Shown piece after piece: positions 8,782-17,226 of a stretch of DNA of 56,865 bases. Source of the stretch: Photobacterium kishitanii (lineage in GTDB: Bacteria > Pseudomonadota > Gammaproteobacteria > Enterobacterales > Vibrionaceae); assembly GCF_003026355.1 (NCBI RefSeq), contig NZ_PYON01000025.1, positions 1 to 56,865 of the forward strand, written 5' to 3'. The notes under the pieces were generated by a model. That model was not told the DNA's origin. It did not search any database and saw nothing but the letters and a program-made list of their open reading frames with translations. Position 1 is the first letter of the stretch. Each line of letters begins with the position of its first letter. The translations under genes and the position numbers were made by a program.

Positions 8782-9792
8782 ATGTATAGAAAATATCTAA
8801 GCATATTAATAAGTGGATGTGTATTAACAGCATGCACTGGAGAGACAACTGCTTCAGTAACCAGTAAAACGATACCAGCTGAAAAAATCACTCAAATAGA
8901 AGCGAAAGTAAAAAAGCTTTACCCTGATGCAGATACCAAACTTCAACATCAAATCGTGGATGTTGCTGTTGAATCACTTGAAAGTATGGTGTTTATCAAA
9001 GGTGGAGCCTTCATGATGGGGGCATTTAAAGCCCCTTGTAACCCCATTTCTACGGATAGAATGGATTGGTCGCCAGATGCTAAGTGTAATACGACTATTT
9101 CCAATTTTAAAACTGGCTCTAACTTTATACATAAAGTGACCTTAAGTGACTATTCATTAGCTAATCATGAAACGACCTATCACGGTTTTGATGCATTTAA
9201 AAGAGCGCATAATCTGCCAGTTGTTCATGCTGAAGATAGGAGGAAATATGACTTTCCTGATAAAAAGTTTAAAAATAGAGCAACACCGACTAAAACATGG
9301 CAAGAGGCAAAAGATTACTGTTTATGGCTGGGTAAATTAACGGGTTTTCCGATTGACTTACCCACAGAAGCGCAATGGGAATATGCAGCAAGAAATCGTG
9401 GAAAGCATCTATATTATGCTACCAATAACGGCTATCTCCAACCCAAAAATGGTAGGCATCTAGTTGATGGTAGGTATGTCGATTACACAAAAGATGAATG
9501 GAATATTGGGGACATAAACGATAGGTATAAGGTCAAATTGTATCCACCCAATCCGCTCGGTTTATATGACATGTCTGGAAATACACAAGAATGGGTCAAT
9601 GATTGGTATAGCAAAGATTATTATCAACAATCCTCAGAACTCGATCCTCAAGGCCCATCAACAGGATCTAAAAAGGTCATGAGAGGTTGGGACTTAACTA
9701 CTTACAGAACAGGTGAAGATATAGTTCAAGATGAATATTACTCATCAATTGGTTTCCGTTGCGCGGTGCAGCAAACGACACCAGTAAAGTAG
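8782..9792 (+). CDS. SUMF1/FGE-fold lipoprotein, possible T6SS immunity or accessory protein
   Basis: This is an exported lipoprotein. The signal peptide ends in the lipobox LTAC (Cys about 18 from the ATG at 8782; a GTG sits one codon earlier). From about residue 70 it has the formylglycine-generating-enzyme-like fold: MVFIKGGAFMMG, ANHETTYHGF, LPTEAQWEYAARN, GLYDMSGNTQEWVNDWY and the terminal SSIGFRCAV. The paired active-site cysteines of true FGE are not present, so sulfatase activation is unlikely. TagR of the Pseudomonas H1-T6SS, which has the same fold, works upstream of the PpkA kinase, but no kinase is seen here. The gene converges on the LysM effector gene and follows vasL. Guarding against that effector in the periplasm is a reasonable inference, not a demonstrated role. 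Confidence 0.8.
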   Translation: MYRKYLSILISGCVLTACTGETTASVTSKTIPAEKITQIEAKVKKLYPDADTKLQHQIVDVAVESLESMVFIKGGAFMMGAFKAPCNPISTDRMDWSPDAKCNTTISNFKTGSNFIHKVTLSDYSLANHETTYHGFDAFKRAHNLPVVHAEDRRKYDFPDKKFKNRATPTKTWQEAKDYCLWLGKLTGFPIDLPTEAQWEYAARNRGKHLYYATNNGYLQPKNGRHLVDGRYVDYTKDEWNIGDINDRYKVKLYPPNPLGLYDMSGNTQEWVNDWYSKDYYQQSSELDPQGPSTGSKKVMRGWDLTTYRTGEDIVQDEYYSSIGFRCAVQQTTPVK

Positions 9793-9806
9793 TATGCATT
9801 TAGTAT

Positions 9807-9837
9807 CGGCAATAATAACCTTTAGCTATTATTGCCG
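9807..9837. terminator. bidirectional hairpin between convergent genes
   Basis: CGGCAATAATA (9807-9817) and TATTATTGCCG (9827-9837) are a perfect 11-bp inverted repeat with a 9-base loop. It sits midway between the convergent stops of the SUMF1 lipoprotein and the LysM protein. The T-tracts are poor on both sides. Confidence 0.65.
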
Positions 9838-9848
9838 GCAACGTTGTA

Positions 9849-12317
9849 TTACGGTTTTAAATTATTACGTTTGATTTTTAGGTGTGGACTGGAGGGAGTA
9901 AATGGGAATTTTTTTGGAACCATCCCCATATTTTCTAAATAATTTACACTCGCTAACTGAGCAATCCATTGATTAAATTCTTTTTGTTGGTCGCCATCTA
10001 AGATATAGTTTATTCGCTTTAGGTTTTTCACAAGCGCATCATCTGAACTTTGTTTTTTACCTTCGACATTCATGTGGGCTAACACTTCAACAAACTTACG
10101 CCAAGAGCGAACAGCGCCTGCTAATAACATATAAATTGCTTTTTCCTGTTTCTCTTCACGGTTGAAAACATACGTATGCACCAAAGTATTGAGCATCATT
10201 CCCACCGTTTCAGGAGGAAGAACTCTTAAACTAACGCCACTCAATACGTTTCGATCTAAAATTCGCTTTGTTAAACGTTTGGCTTCATCTGAAATGAATA
10301 AATCTTCGTTAATATGATCTATGCGGTACAACCACCAAGTATCAATTTTTCTAGTACCAATTTCTATTGCGTCTTTTATTGGTTTGAAATCTTTTTCTGT
10401 AAATGCACTAAAAGCGGCTCGAAATAAATAGGTATAAGCCTCTTCATTTATATTATCCATAATACGGTAGCCAATAGTATCAATCGCTTCCCAAATAATT
10501 TTTGCCAATTCAAATAACTGTGAAAAGTCAATCGAGGTGCCAAAACCGCCGGAAGCTCCGGGGCCCCATACTAAGCGCGCACAACAATGGATTTCTAAGC
10601 TACCTCTATCTAATCGAATCTGAAAATCAACCCCAGCACCAAGTCCAAACGCCACATTGCCTTCAGCTTTAATTTCAATTAGAGCGGAAAAATCAGTAGT
10701 CCCCGTCTTTTGAGGGGTTAGCCACTCTACCTTTCCGCTTAATTGCCCGCCAGCTTGAGCACCAGCAAACCCTTCAGCACTTACACCTACTTGCCCAGAA
10801 GGTTTTACTCCCATCGTAGGGTGAGGTGAGAAAATAACGCCAGTTCCCGCACTTTTCTCAGCCTGATTACTGATCATAGCTTTTCCATTAACCATTGCGG
10901 TCACTAAACAACTTAATGTTAATGTTGCGCTACATCTAAAGTGACCTAGAGGGTATAAGGCAGGTTTTCTGTCAGCATCAGTATAAGTAATAAGTGCGGA
11001 GTAACCTTTTTCATGTGGGAAGTAACTATTAAATGTAACCGCACCTTCTGCTAATGAAGCGGAAGACTCAGCTGCAAAGCCGAGATCAAATTTAGCTTGT
11101 TTAAGATTAAAATCGCCTTTCACACTGGCTTGTGCTGCAAATCTTAGTAATTGCGCTTCCGCACTGACGGCATAAACCGTTTCGCCGTTGGCATCTTTAA
11201 ATTCTTTATTTGCTTTCCATTCTTTGAGCTTATAACCAGGGACTTGCCAGCCTATTATTTTACCTTCGAATTGGCCGTCAATAGTGTTCTTAATACCATC
11301 TGTCATGCCATTTGTAATATCTGATGATATTGCCTTACCCATTTCTTTCCAATTGCCGCTAGAGACAGCTTGATTCAAGTGGGTATGGTTTTCTGAATGA
11401 CGCCAAAAAGGTTTTTCTCGTGTCATAAAATCTTGGCGTATGTAAACCAATTTATTTTGTGAAACGATAAAGATCTCAATAATCCCAGTTTTTTTATTCG
11501 TTAGCGCCACACTTTTTGACGAGAAGTTTTTTTGATTAATACCTTGTTTTACAGAGGATTCATCAGTACTAGCCACTGCTTTTATATAGTATTCTTGACG
11601 CTTCAGTTCTGTATTGATCTCTGAGATTAAAGCATCAACGAGTGTTTTCTCTGTTGGTTCAAAAGTAAAAACCTTATTAAGGAATTTTTTCCTTTCTTCT
11701 AGTTCAATTATTTTTGCTTGTGCCATGTTCCTATTAATATCACTGCGCTTGATGCCAATTGTATTTACAAAAGGATCATCTTCAGGCGTTGGTTGTGCTT
11801 CAGTTTGTGTATTAACAGGCAGAGCTCCTGAAGAAATAGCCATGTCATACCATTTTTGTCGCATGGCTTTATGCTTAGCAACAGCGGCATAATCTTGATT
11901 TGCATTGTTTTCAGGCGCTTTTTGCAATATTTGCTCATATCCATCAATCAGTTGTTGAGTATATGAAATCTCTTCTTCAAGTAATTCTTGAGCATGTTTA
12001 TCTAACAACAAGTATTCTTTCGTTTTATCTCCTGTTTTGAATACAACATCGCACACTTCTATTCCTTTGCAGGTAGGTCTTGCAATGGCACACCCACCTT
12101 CTGTTGGTCGATTCATATTTACAGGTTCAACAGGCTTTAGTTCTATTGAGCTTGGTTTTTCCTGATTTGGTAAGGTAATACTATCGTTGATGTTTATTAG
12201 ATCTGGATTGGGTTGGTATTGGGGATTTAACTCCAACAGCTCAACAAGGCTAATCTTGTTTTTGATCGCAATACCTAACAAAGTGTCATTTGGCTTAACG
12301 GTGTATATGTTTGTCAT
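9849..12317 (-). CDS. LysM-headed putative T6SS effector, 822 residues
   Basis: Residues 3-50 form a LysM domain (YTVKPNDTLLGIAIKN, then NPDLININDSITLP). A Cys-containing linker (GGCAIARPTCKGIEVCDVVF) follows, then a charged helical region (about 90-240), a mixed region (260-480), and a Gly/Ala-rich block at about 510-590 (AEGFAGAQAGGQLSGKVEW, NVAFGLGAGVDFQI). The C-terminal helical part (about 600-790) has no family I recognise. No catalytic motif is seen. The position points to a VgrG-delivered effector: it is the last gene of hcp B-vgrG-DUF4123-LysM, and DUF4123 proteins load the effector encoded next to them. No signal peptide is present, as expected for T6SS cargo. The toxic activity is unknown; pore formation is one option given the glycine-rich and long helical parts. 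Confidence 0.7.
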   Translation of the reverse strand: MTNIYTVKPNDTLLGIAIKNKISLVELLELNPQYQPNPDLININDSITLPNQEKPSSIELKPVEPVNMNRPTEGGCAIARPTCKGIEVCDVVFKTGDKTKEYLLLDKHAQELLEEEISYTQQLIDGYEQILQKAPENNANQDYAAVAKHKAMRQKWYDMAISSGALPVNTQTEAQPTPEDDPFVNTIGIKRSDINRNMAQAKIIELEERKKFLNKVFTFEPTEKTLVDALISEINTELKRQEYYIKAVASTDESSVKQGINQKNFSSKSVALTNKKTGIIEIFIVSQNKLVYIRQDFMTREKPFWRHSENHTHLNQAVSSGNWKEMGKAISSDITNGMTDGIKNTIDGQFEGKIIGWQVPGYKLKEWKANKEFKDANGETVYAVSAEAQLLRFAAQASVKGDFNLKQAKFDLGFAAESSASLAEGAVTFNSYFPHEKGYSALITYTDADRKPALYPLGHFRCSATLTLSCLVTAMVNGKAMISNQAEKSAGTGVIFSPHPTMGVKPSGQVGVSAEGFAGAQAGGQLSGKVEWLTPQKTGTTDFSALIEIKAEGNVAFGLGAGVDFQIRLDRGSLEIHCCARLVWGPGASGGFGTSIDFSQLFELAKIIWEAIDTIGYRIMDNINEEAYTYLFRAAFSAFTEKDFKPIKDAIEIGTRKIDTWWLYRIDHINEDLFISDEAKRLTKRILDRNVLSGVSLRVLPPETVGMMLNTLVHTYVFNREEKQEKAIYMLLAGAVRSWRKFVEVLAHMNVEGKKQSSDDALVKNLKRINYILDGDQQKEFNQWIAQLASVNYLENMGMVPKKFPFTPSSPHLKIKRNNLKP

Positions 12318-12333
12318 AAGAAAATAATACCTG

Positions 12334-12918
12334 TTAGGATGCTAGAAATTTATTAATACTATCAATCTGTTGATCGCTGATAACCCACTGAAACTGAGAG
12401 CGTAACTTCCCTTCATGATGCTGAGGAGGAGAGAAGTGCTTCCAGCCTTTATCCCACCAAATTAAGTTATCGATACCGGAAAAAATGTTTATTTTTTCTT
12501 CTTTGTTTAATACCGTAATTAATGCATTAAGAACACGAGGTTCGTAGAAACGAAATAAAGATTTGCCATAAGAAGTATTCGCGGTTAGACGACCTCTAAT
12601 TTGTTGAAGCAATTCATTCATAATCAACGATGATGTTAAAAAACAACCGATGGGTGAGTGCATTGATTTGTCATATATCAATTGATAAAAATCAGGATTT
12701 ATATCACTTAATTGAAGAAGGATTGGCCCATCAGCAATAGATTGAAATGGTGATTCTTCAAAAATTTTCTCAAATATAGGATTATCTATTGCGTAGGTAT
12801 AGCACCACTTAAAGATATCAGGGCATAGTAGTGGTTCAATAATTGCGTATTGATAATGATTCAGTTCTATTGGTGTGAATGAATTTAGGTCCATTACTTT
12901 GGAGAATGAATCGGACAT
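12334..12918 (-). CDS. DUF4123 effector-loading adaptor (Tap/TEC chaperone)
   Basis: DUF4123 proteins bind a specific effector and mount it on the VgrG tip. This 194-residue protein shows the family landmarks: [13 protein letters not shown] near the start, GPILLQLSD in the middle and the diagnostic [16 protein letters not shown] at about 115-130 (the family's RF(Y/W)DPRVL block). The ATG at 12918 is preferred over one at 12939 because GGAGGT stands 6-7 bases before it. It overlaps the end of vgrG by 25 bases, indicating translational coupling. The LysM protein 16 bases downstream is its probable client. Confidence 0.88.
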   Translation of the reverse strand: MSDSFSKVMDLNSFTPIELNHYQYAIIEPLLCPDIFKWCYTYAIDNPIFEKIFEESPFQSIADGPILLQLSDINPDFYQLIYDKSMHSPIGCFLTSSLIMNELLQQIRGRLTANTSYGKSLFRFYEPRVLNALITVLNKEEKINIFSGIDNLIWWDKGWKHFSPPQHHEGKLRSQFQWVISDQQIDSINKFLAS

Positions 12919-14936
12919 GTACCACCTCCACATGTACATAACTCTACAAATAAAGCTCCGCTTTGAAGTACTGCGGAGTAATTAATTAAAGAAGCAGGAA
13001 CTAACGCCACTGCCGCTTCAACCGCGCCTGGTAATAATGGCGAAACACCCGCATAGCCAGAACCATTTCCAGCACTGCCGCCTGAATTGAGATTAATTGC
13101 AGCACCTGATATCGATACACCTGAAGCATCTATTTTGACAAAGCTACCGCCTGCTTTAAGGGTTAATTCCGCGCCAGCTTCAATGACAATTTTGCTGCCT
13201 GCTTTAAGATGCACTTCATTACCCGCATCGAGCAGTAAGGCTTTACCTTGTTTCATGTGTAAGCTGCCATCAACAGCCAGCGTATAGTTGCCTTTGGTGT
13301 GTTGGCGACTTTCACCCTCAACAGTTAAATGATCATTAGCTTTAATATGACTAAAACGTTCATTTGCTACATCTAGGTGTAAATTGTGTTTAATGTTATC
13401 GGTACGGTCATTTTCAACTAATACGTTGACATCCTTTTGGGCATGAACATAGATTTCTTCTTTACCTGCTTGGTCTTCAAAACGTAGTTCGTTATAGCCA
13501 TCGCCTTGGTGAGTTTCTGTTCTTAATACCGTACGGGTTTTATGGGCGGGTAATTCATAAGGGGGTTGGTTCGTCGCATTATAGGTACGACCGGTAATAA
13601 TAGGCTGATCGGGATCGCCTTCTAAAAAACTAACAATGACTTCATGACCAACACGGGGAAGGGCAACTATACCATATTGACTGCCTGCCCAACCTTGAGA
13701 GACTCGTACCCAACAGCTTGCTTTGTCATCACTGTTACTGTAACGATCCCAAGGGAATTGAATTTTGACGCGACCAAACGCATCACAATAAATCTCTTCC
13801 CCTTCAGGGCCGACAACGTTGGCGATTTGTGGACCATCCACCCGCGGCTTTACGTTAAATGGCGGGCGCCAAGGACGATGCGCAGGGATGACAATAAACT
13901 CATTATTATAAGTCGTTGCTCCTTCACCGCCTGCTTCTTCTAACGCTTGGGGTTGAGTACCCATGTGCGTGACGGCAATGATCAACCAATCACGATTACA
14001 GGTGTCATCATCATGATCTTGCAGGGTAAATTTCACCCCTGGAAGAATAGTGGGCACATTACTTTTTGCATTAGCCGTCTGGGCATCGCGTCGTAATGAT
14101 TCAATCCGAAATTGCACAAAGGGTTTGCCGCTTTCATCGTCTTTATAACGACCTGGGTAATCAAAATGCTCATACGTGGCTTGTTGATAATCTGCTTCTT
14201 TAGCTGCTGATGTTTGCAAAAAACTATAAGCCGGCTTTTTAAAACTGTAATCTTTTAGTTGAGCAGATGATGAGTAAATTTGGGTGTTACGCGCAAAAGT
14301 TCGAATAAAAGGTACGCTACTACTACCACCACTACGACTGTTGTAAGCAAGAGGCTCAGCTAAACTTGCCGCCTGTTGGGTATCGTCAGTAAAGATGAGG
14401 GTGTTTTTATTGCTATTATGATTGAAGTAATAAAGTATTCCTTCTTCAGCGGCGATTCTATCGATAAAGGCTAAATCACTTTCACGATACTGTACGCAAT
14501 ATTCACGTTGTGTACATTGGCGGCTGATCGCAAAACCATAGTCATTAATGCCCATTTCTTGCAGCAAGATAGAGATAATCTCAGGCACCGTTTGTGTTTG
14601 GAAGATACGGCTATTTTGACGCAAGGCTAACCGTGCCAAAGGTGGCACAAATTCAACTTGATAAATTGTATGGCTATGTCCCGTATCACCTTGAACAAAC
14701 TGACGCACGATACCATGCCATTGCTGCTGTAATGTGCCCTGTTGCCAAACCGTTAGTGTAGCATTGCGATCAATGGTTTCGGTAGGGGACAAACTTGGGT
14801 TGCGGCTGGCCAAATTGACTGTAAACGAAAAAGGTAAAGACAAGGTATCGTTGCCTTTAAACTCAGTCACAGCAAACGTTGATGCATCAAGCCCTTCAAC
14901 GGTAAAGGTAAATTGTAATCCTGTCTGTTGTGCCAT
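12894..14936 (-). CDS. vgrG: T6SS spike protein VgrG
   Basis: VgrG trimers form the puncturing spike at the tip of the Hcp tube. The 680-residue protein has the gp27-like N-terminal part ([15 protein letters not shown], then the [22 protein letters not shown] block at about 145-166) and the gp5-like OB fold with [11 protein letters not shown] and [14 protein letters not shown] (about 385-425). The beta-helix needle follows, rich in VxG and KAG repeats (about 500-620, e.g. [19 protein letters not shown]). The final 60 residues form a short tail with [11 protein letters not shown] and no toxin domain, so it is a structural VgrG that depends on a separate effector. It lies 65 bases downstream of the hcp B terminator without a visible promoter. 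It is probably transcribed by read-through from hcp B. Confidence 0.97.
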   Translation of the reverse strand: MAQQTGLQFTFTVEGLDASTFAVTEFKGNDTLSLPFSFTVNLASRNPSLSPTETIDRNATLTVWQQGTLQQQWHGIVRQFVQGDTGHSHTIYQVEFVPPLARLALRQNSRIFQTQTVPEIISILLQEMGINDYGFAISRQCTQREYCVQYRESDLAFIDRIAAEEGILYYFNHNSNKNTLIFTDDTQQAASLAEPLAYNSRSGGSSSVPFIRTFARNTQIYSSSAQLKDYSFKKPAYSFLQTSAAKEADYQQATYEHFDYPGRYKDDESGKPFVQFRIESLRRDAQTANAKSNVPTILPGVKFTLQDHDDDTCNRDWLIIAVTHMGTQPQALEEAGGEGATTYNNEFIVIPAHRPWRPPFNVKPRVDGPQIANVVGPEGEEIYCDAFGRVKIQFPWDRYSNSDDKASCWVRVSQGWAGSQYGIVALPRVGHEVIVSFLEGDPDQPIITGRTYNATNQPPYELPAHKTRTVLRTETHQGDGYNELRFEDQAGKEEIYVHAQKDVNVLVENDRTDNIKHNLHLDVANERFSHIKANDHLTVEGESRQHTKGNYTLAVDGSLHMKQGKALLLDAGNEVHLKAGSKIVIEAGAELTLKAGGSFVKIDASGVSISGAAINLNSGGSAGNGSGYAGVSPLLPGAVEAAVALVPASLINYSAVLQSGALFVELCTCGGGTCPIHSPK

Positions 14937-15000
14937 GATATTACCTCAATTAAATCTCTGCTAAAGCGATCAATTAATGCCTTAGCAAAGACATAAACGA

Positions 15001-15031
15001 TAAAAGCCCGCACTGTCGGAACAGTACGGGC
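15001..15031 (-). terminator. rho-independent terminator of hcp copy B
   Basis: It has the same 11-bp stem, TCCG loop and TTTTA tail as after copy A. It stands between hcp B and vgrG and would let Hcp be made in excess over VgrG, effector and adaptor. Confidence 0.88.
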
Positions 15032-15048
15032 AATAGTTATACTTAGAA

Positions 15049-15567
15049 TTACGCTTCTAGCGGCGCACGCCAGTCATCAGCACCTGAAGTACCTGAAACC
15101 GTGTGATCCCAATTAATTTTGCGGTAAGCCATAGAGATTTCAATCAGTTGAGTAAAATCAGCTTTGGTTGAGTCTTGGCAATGTGGCATTTGATTATCAA
15201 TATTAACAATCGTTGCGTCTGTTAACGTTGTTGTGAAGTAGTGCTCTTGCTTACCTTCAACAGAAGTGCGGTACCACTTAAGTTCAACGGTTGGTAGCAT
15301 TTCACCTGATGCTAATGAGTTGTACATTAGCGGAACCGCTTTGTTCAATGCCACAGTAAATTTAAAAGGCTTATGAACACGTTGGCCAGCAGGTTGACCT
15401 GACTGTGGGTCAGTTGGCACTGTTATGACATGCTTAAATTCTTGCACTAGCATTTGGTCTTCATGACCTTCAACGTAAATGTTACCCACAGAATCGGCAG
15501 TGAATGCACCCGCAGTGATATTGCCCTGAGTTTGGCCTTGGATAGAAATATAACAAGGAGTTGGCAT
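15049..15567 (-). CDS. hcp: T6SS inner tube protein Hcp, copy B
   Basis: This is a structural Hcp of 172 residues, the same as copy A apart from Ile instead of Val at about residue 48 (HVITV). It starts the hcp-vgrG-DUF4123-effector gene set. It has a near-perfect sigma-54 promoter (15624-15639) and three upstream dyads. The almost complete DNA identity with copy A, including silent positions, points to recent duplication or continuing gene conversion. Upstream sequences differ except for the regulatory motifs. Confidence 0.97.
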   Translation of the reverse strand: MPTPCYISIQGQTQGNITAGAFTADSVGNIYVEGHEDQMLVQEFKHVITVPTDPQSGQPAGQRVHKPFKFTVALNKAVPLMYNSLASGEMLPTVELKWYRTSVEGKQEHYFTTTLTDATIVNIDNQMPHCQDSTKADFTQLIEISMAYRKINWDHTVSGTSGADDWRAPLEA

Positions 15568-15623
15568 GGTAATGTCCTTAATACTGAATTAAAAATGAGT
15601 TTGAATATTTGGTTGTTACGATT

Positions 15624-15639
15624 AGCATTATCTGTGCCA
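15624..15639 (-). promoter_or_regulatory. sigma-54 promoter of hcp copy B
   Basis: The minus strand reads TGGCACAGATAATGCT, a full match to the -24 element TGGCAC and a good -12 TGCT with correct spacing. It lies about 57 bases before the hcp ATG. Confidence 0.85.
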
Positions 15640-15709
15640 ACTTTATTTTATTTATAACCAATTGTTTTTAAATGATTAAGTTTGAGTGGTGATAGGTTTT
15701 TATTAAGTT

Positions 15710-15766
15710 GAGCAAATTATTACTTAAGATCAGGCAATAACTTGCTCGCCAGGCAACTTATTGCTC
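15710..15766. promoter_or_regulatory. three 16-bp dyads upstream of hcp B
   Basis: GAGCAA-ATTA-TTACTT (15710), AGGCAA-TAAC-TTGCTC (15732) and AGGCAA-CTTA-TTGCTC (15751) repeat at 19-22 bp intervals, 70-140 bases upstream of the sigma-54 promoter. They are the same dyad as at 7216-7291. Confidence 0.65.
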
Positions 15767-15856
15767 GTTGTAAATGTATTGAATATTGTCAAGTTGTAGA
15801 AAATTATTGATAGTGCTGCTTTTGGAAATTTATACCCGATGATAACGGTATATAAT

Positions 15857-16210
15857 TTACCCATTAATATAAACGTTATTGCCTATATTGATGCCACTTC
15901 CCATATTGGTAGGTTTTGTTGTGTTAGTACTGAGACTGACAATATGCAAGCTTGGCTTAAGAAAACAGATCCCGCATCCCGTATTCACAAGGTCACCTGC
16001 ACGTGCAAAGTTTACCCCATTAACATTGGCAGCTCGTGGTGATTGAGCCACGATTGGACCTTGGCCACTGCAATTTTTGCTACCACATGGACAGGTTGCA
16101 ATATCGCCAACTAATGCGACAGGTTGTCCATTAATCATGACATTTGAGTGGCCTGATACCACAGTACCTTTTGTTGATGTTGGACAGCCGAGTGTGATGA
16201 CATCATTCAT
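15857..16210 (-). CDS. PAAR-repeat tip protein
   Basis: PAAR proteins cap the VgrG spike and sharpen it. This 117-residue protein has the short N-terminal GCPTSTKGTVVSGHSNVMINGQPVALVGD, the metal-site type residues CPCGSKNCSGQGPIV and the pattern VNGVNFARAGDLVNTGCG. Residues after about 88 form a short tail (GSGINIGNNVYING) without a toxin domain. It is a stand-alone gene on the opposite strand from the main T6SS operon. I find no convincing sigma-54 site of its own. The single dyad at 16263-16278 is 55 bases upstream. Confidence 0.9.
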   Translation of the reverse strand: MNDVITLGCPTSTKGTVVSGHSNVMINGQPVALVGDIATCPCGSKNCSGQGPIVAQSPRAANVNGVNFARAGDLVNTGCGICFLKPSLHIVSLSTNTTKPTNMGSGINIGNNVYING

Positions 16211-16262
16211 TTATTATTGCTCCAGAGTAATAAATCTAATTAGCGTAGCACGTTAAAAATTG

Positions 16263-16278
16263 GGGCAATAATTTGCCT
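16263..16278. promoter_or_regulatory. single dyad in the PAAR-tssB divergent region
   Basis: GGGCAA-TAAT-TTGCCT is the most symmetrical copy of the dyad found upstream of both hcp genes. It is 345 bases upstream of the tssB sigma-54 promoter and could act there by DNA looping. The 480-base PAAR-tssB gap otherwise contains no gene. Confidence 0.6.
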
Positions 16279-16623
16279 ATTAAACGAATGTGCTTTTTAG
16301 ATGCTGCAACTTGTAATTCCTTGTGGGTATAAAGTCTTATTTGTATATAAATTTCATTTTTGCGGCATTGCATCCAAAATCGTTATATTTTTTTATTTAA
16401 TCTTTTAAAATCAATGGGTTGAGTTTTTGTGATTAAGCGGTAATCTTAAGGCGGTAAGCTTATAGGGAATTTTACTTAACAGTATGTAAAATAATGATAT
16501 TTTTTTTGAATGCATTTTTATGCCGTGTTTTTTGTATTCGTCTTTTTAATGTATTTGTCAAAATTCATACTTGAATGATTATGCCATTAGATGTTTAATC
16601 CGCCCCAATCCTTATGCAACTTA

Positions 16624-16639
16624 AGGCTCTTGTCATGCA
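16624..16639 (+). promoter_or_regulatory. sigma-54 promoter of the main T6SS operon
   Basis: AGGCTCTTGTCATGCA has GG at 16625-16626 and GC at 16637-16638 with the required ten-base gap and a good -12 TGCA. The -24 element departs from consensus at two positions. It lies about 51 bases before the tssB ATG. It is weaker than the hcp promoters. Confidence 0.6.
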
Positions 16640-16690
16640 ATTTCAAATGACTAAGTTTGATTTAAAAAACAAATATAACAGGGATAAGAT

Positions 16691-17188
16691 ATGTCGAAAG
16701 AAGGCAGCGTAGCACCAAAAGAACGTATTAATATTAAATATGTTCCTCATAGTGGTGATGTGCAATCGGAAGTTGAATTACCATTAAAAACGCTAGTTCT
16801 TGGTGAATTCAAAGGCCATGCTGAAGATACCGCGATTGAAGATCGTAAAGCTGTTTCAATTGATAAAAATAATTTCGAATCAGTCATGCGTGAAAGTAAT
16901 TTAATGCTGACGACATCAGTTAAAAATAAATTATCTGATGATGATTCTGATTTATCTATTTCGCTTTCTATTAAAGGATTAGATGATTTTTCTCCTGATG
17001 CAATAAGTCAGCAAGTCCCTGAACTAAAAAAACTAATTGAGTTAAGAGAAGCGTTGGTTGCATTAAAAGGTCCACTTGGAAATATTCCAGCATTTCGCTC
17101 TCGTCTTCAAGAACTTATTGAGTCTCAAGAGTCTCGTGAAAAGTTGTTAAGTGAGCTGCAATTGGTTAGTGGCGAAGCAGAAAAATAA
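16691..17188 (+). CDS. tssB: T6SS contractile sheath small subunit TssB (VipA)
   Basis: TssB and TssC interlock to form the contractile sheath around the Hcp tube. The 165-residue protein is of normal length and carries the family opening APKERINIKYVP, the LPLKTLVLGEFKG block, DRKAVSIDKNNFESVM and a C-terminal helix that binds ClpV (about 125-160, LRELIESQ type). It is the first gene of the operon after the sigma-54 promoter, with tssC 38 bases downstream. Confidence 0.98.
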   Translation: MSKEGSVAPKERINIKYVPHSGDVQSEVELPLKTLVLGEFKGHAEDTAIEDRKAVSIDKNNFESVMRESNLMLTTSVKNKLSDDDSDLSISLSIKGLDDFSPDAISQQVPELKKLIELREALVALKGPLGNIPAFRSRLQELIESQESREKLLSELQLVSGEAEK

Positions 17189-17226
17189 TCATTTCTGTAG
17201 GTGAAATTCTTTTAAAGGACCAATAA

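Larger units (their letters stand above)
14970..15579. repeat. 610-bp direct repeat, copy B (hcp unit)
   Basis: This is the partner of 6485-7094 in the same orientation, 8.5 kb away. The two copies enclose the vasL-like, SUMF1, LysM, DUF4123 and vgrG genes. Recombination between them would remove or exchange that whole block. Confidence 0.92.

Noticed and set aside
11614..11892. 92-codon plus-strand frame antisense to the LysM gene, considered as an immunity gene
   Set aside because: The composition is a mirror of the LysM coding strand, with no ribosome site and no plausible signal or fold.
16359..16376. possible sigma-54 promoter for the PAAR gene (minus strand)
   Set aside because: GG and GC spacing fits, but the -24 element reads TGGATG and the -12 lacks the T, and it is about 150 bases from the start. 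Too weak to list.
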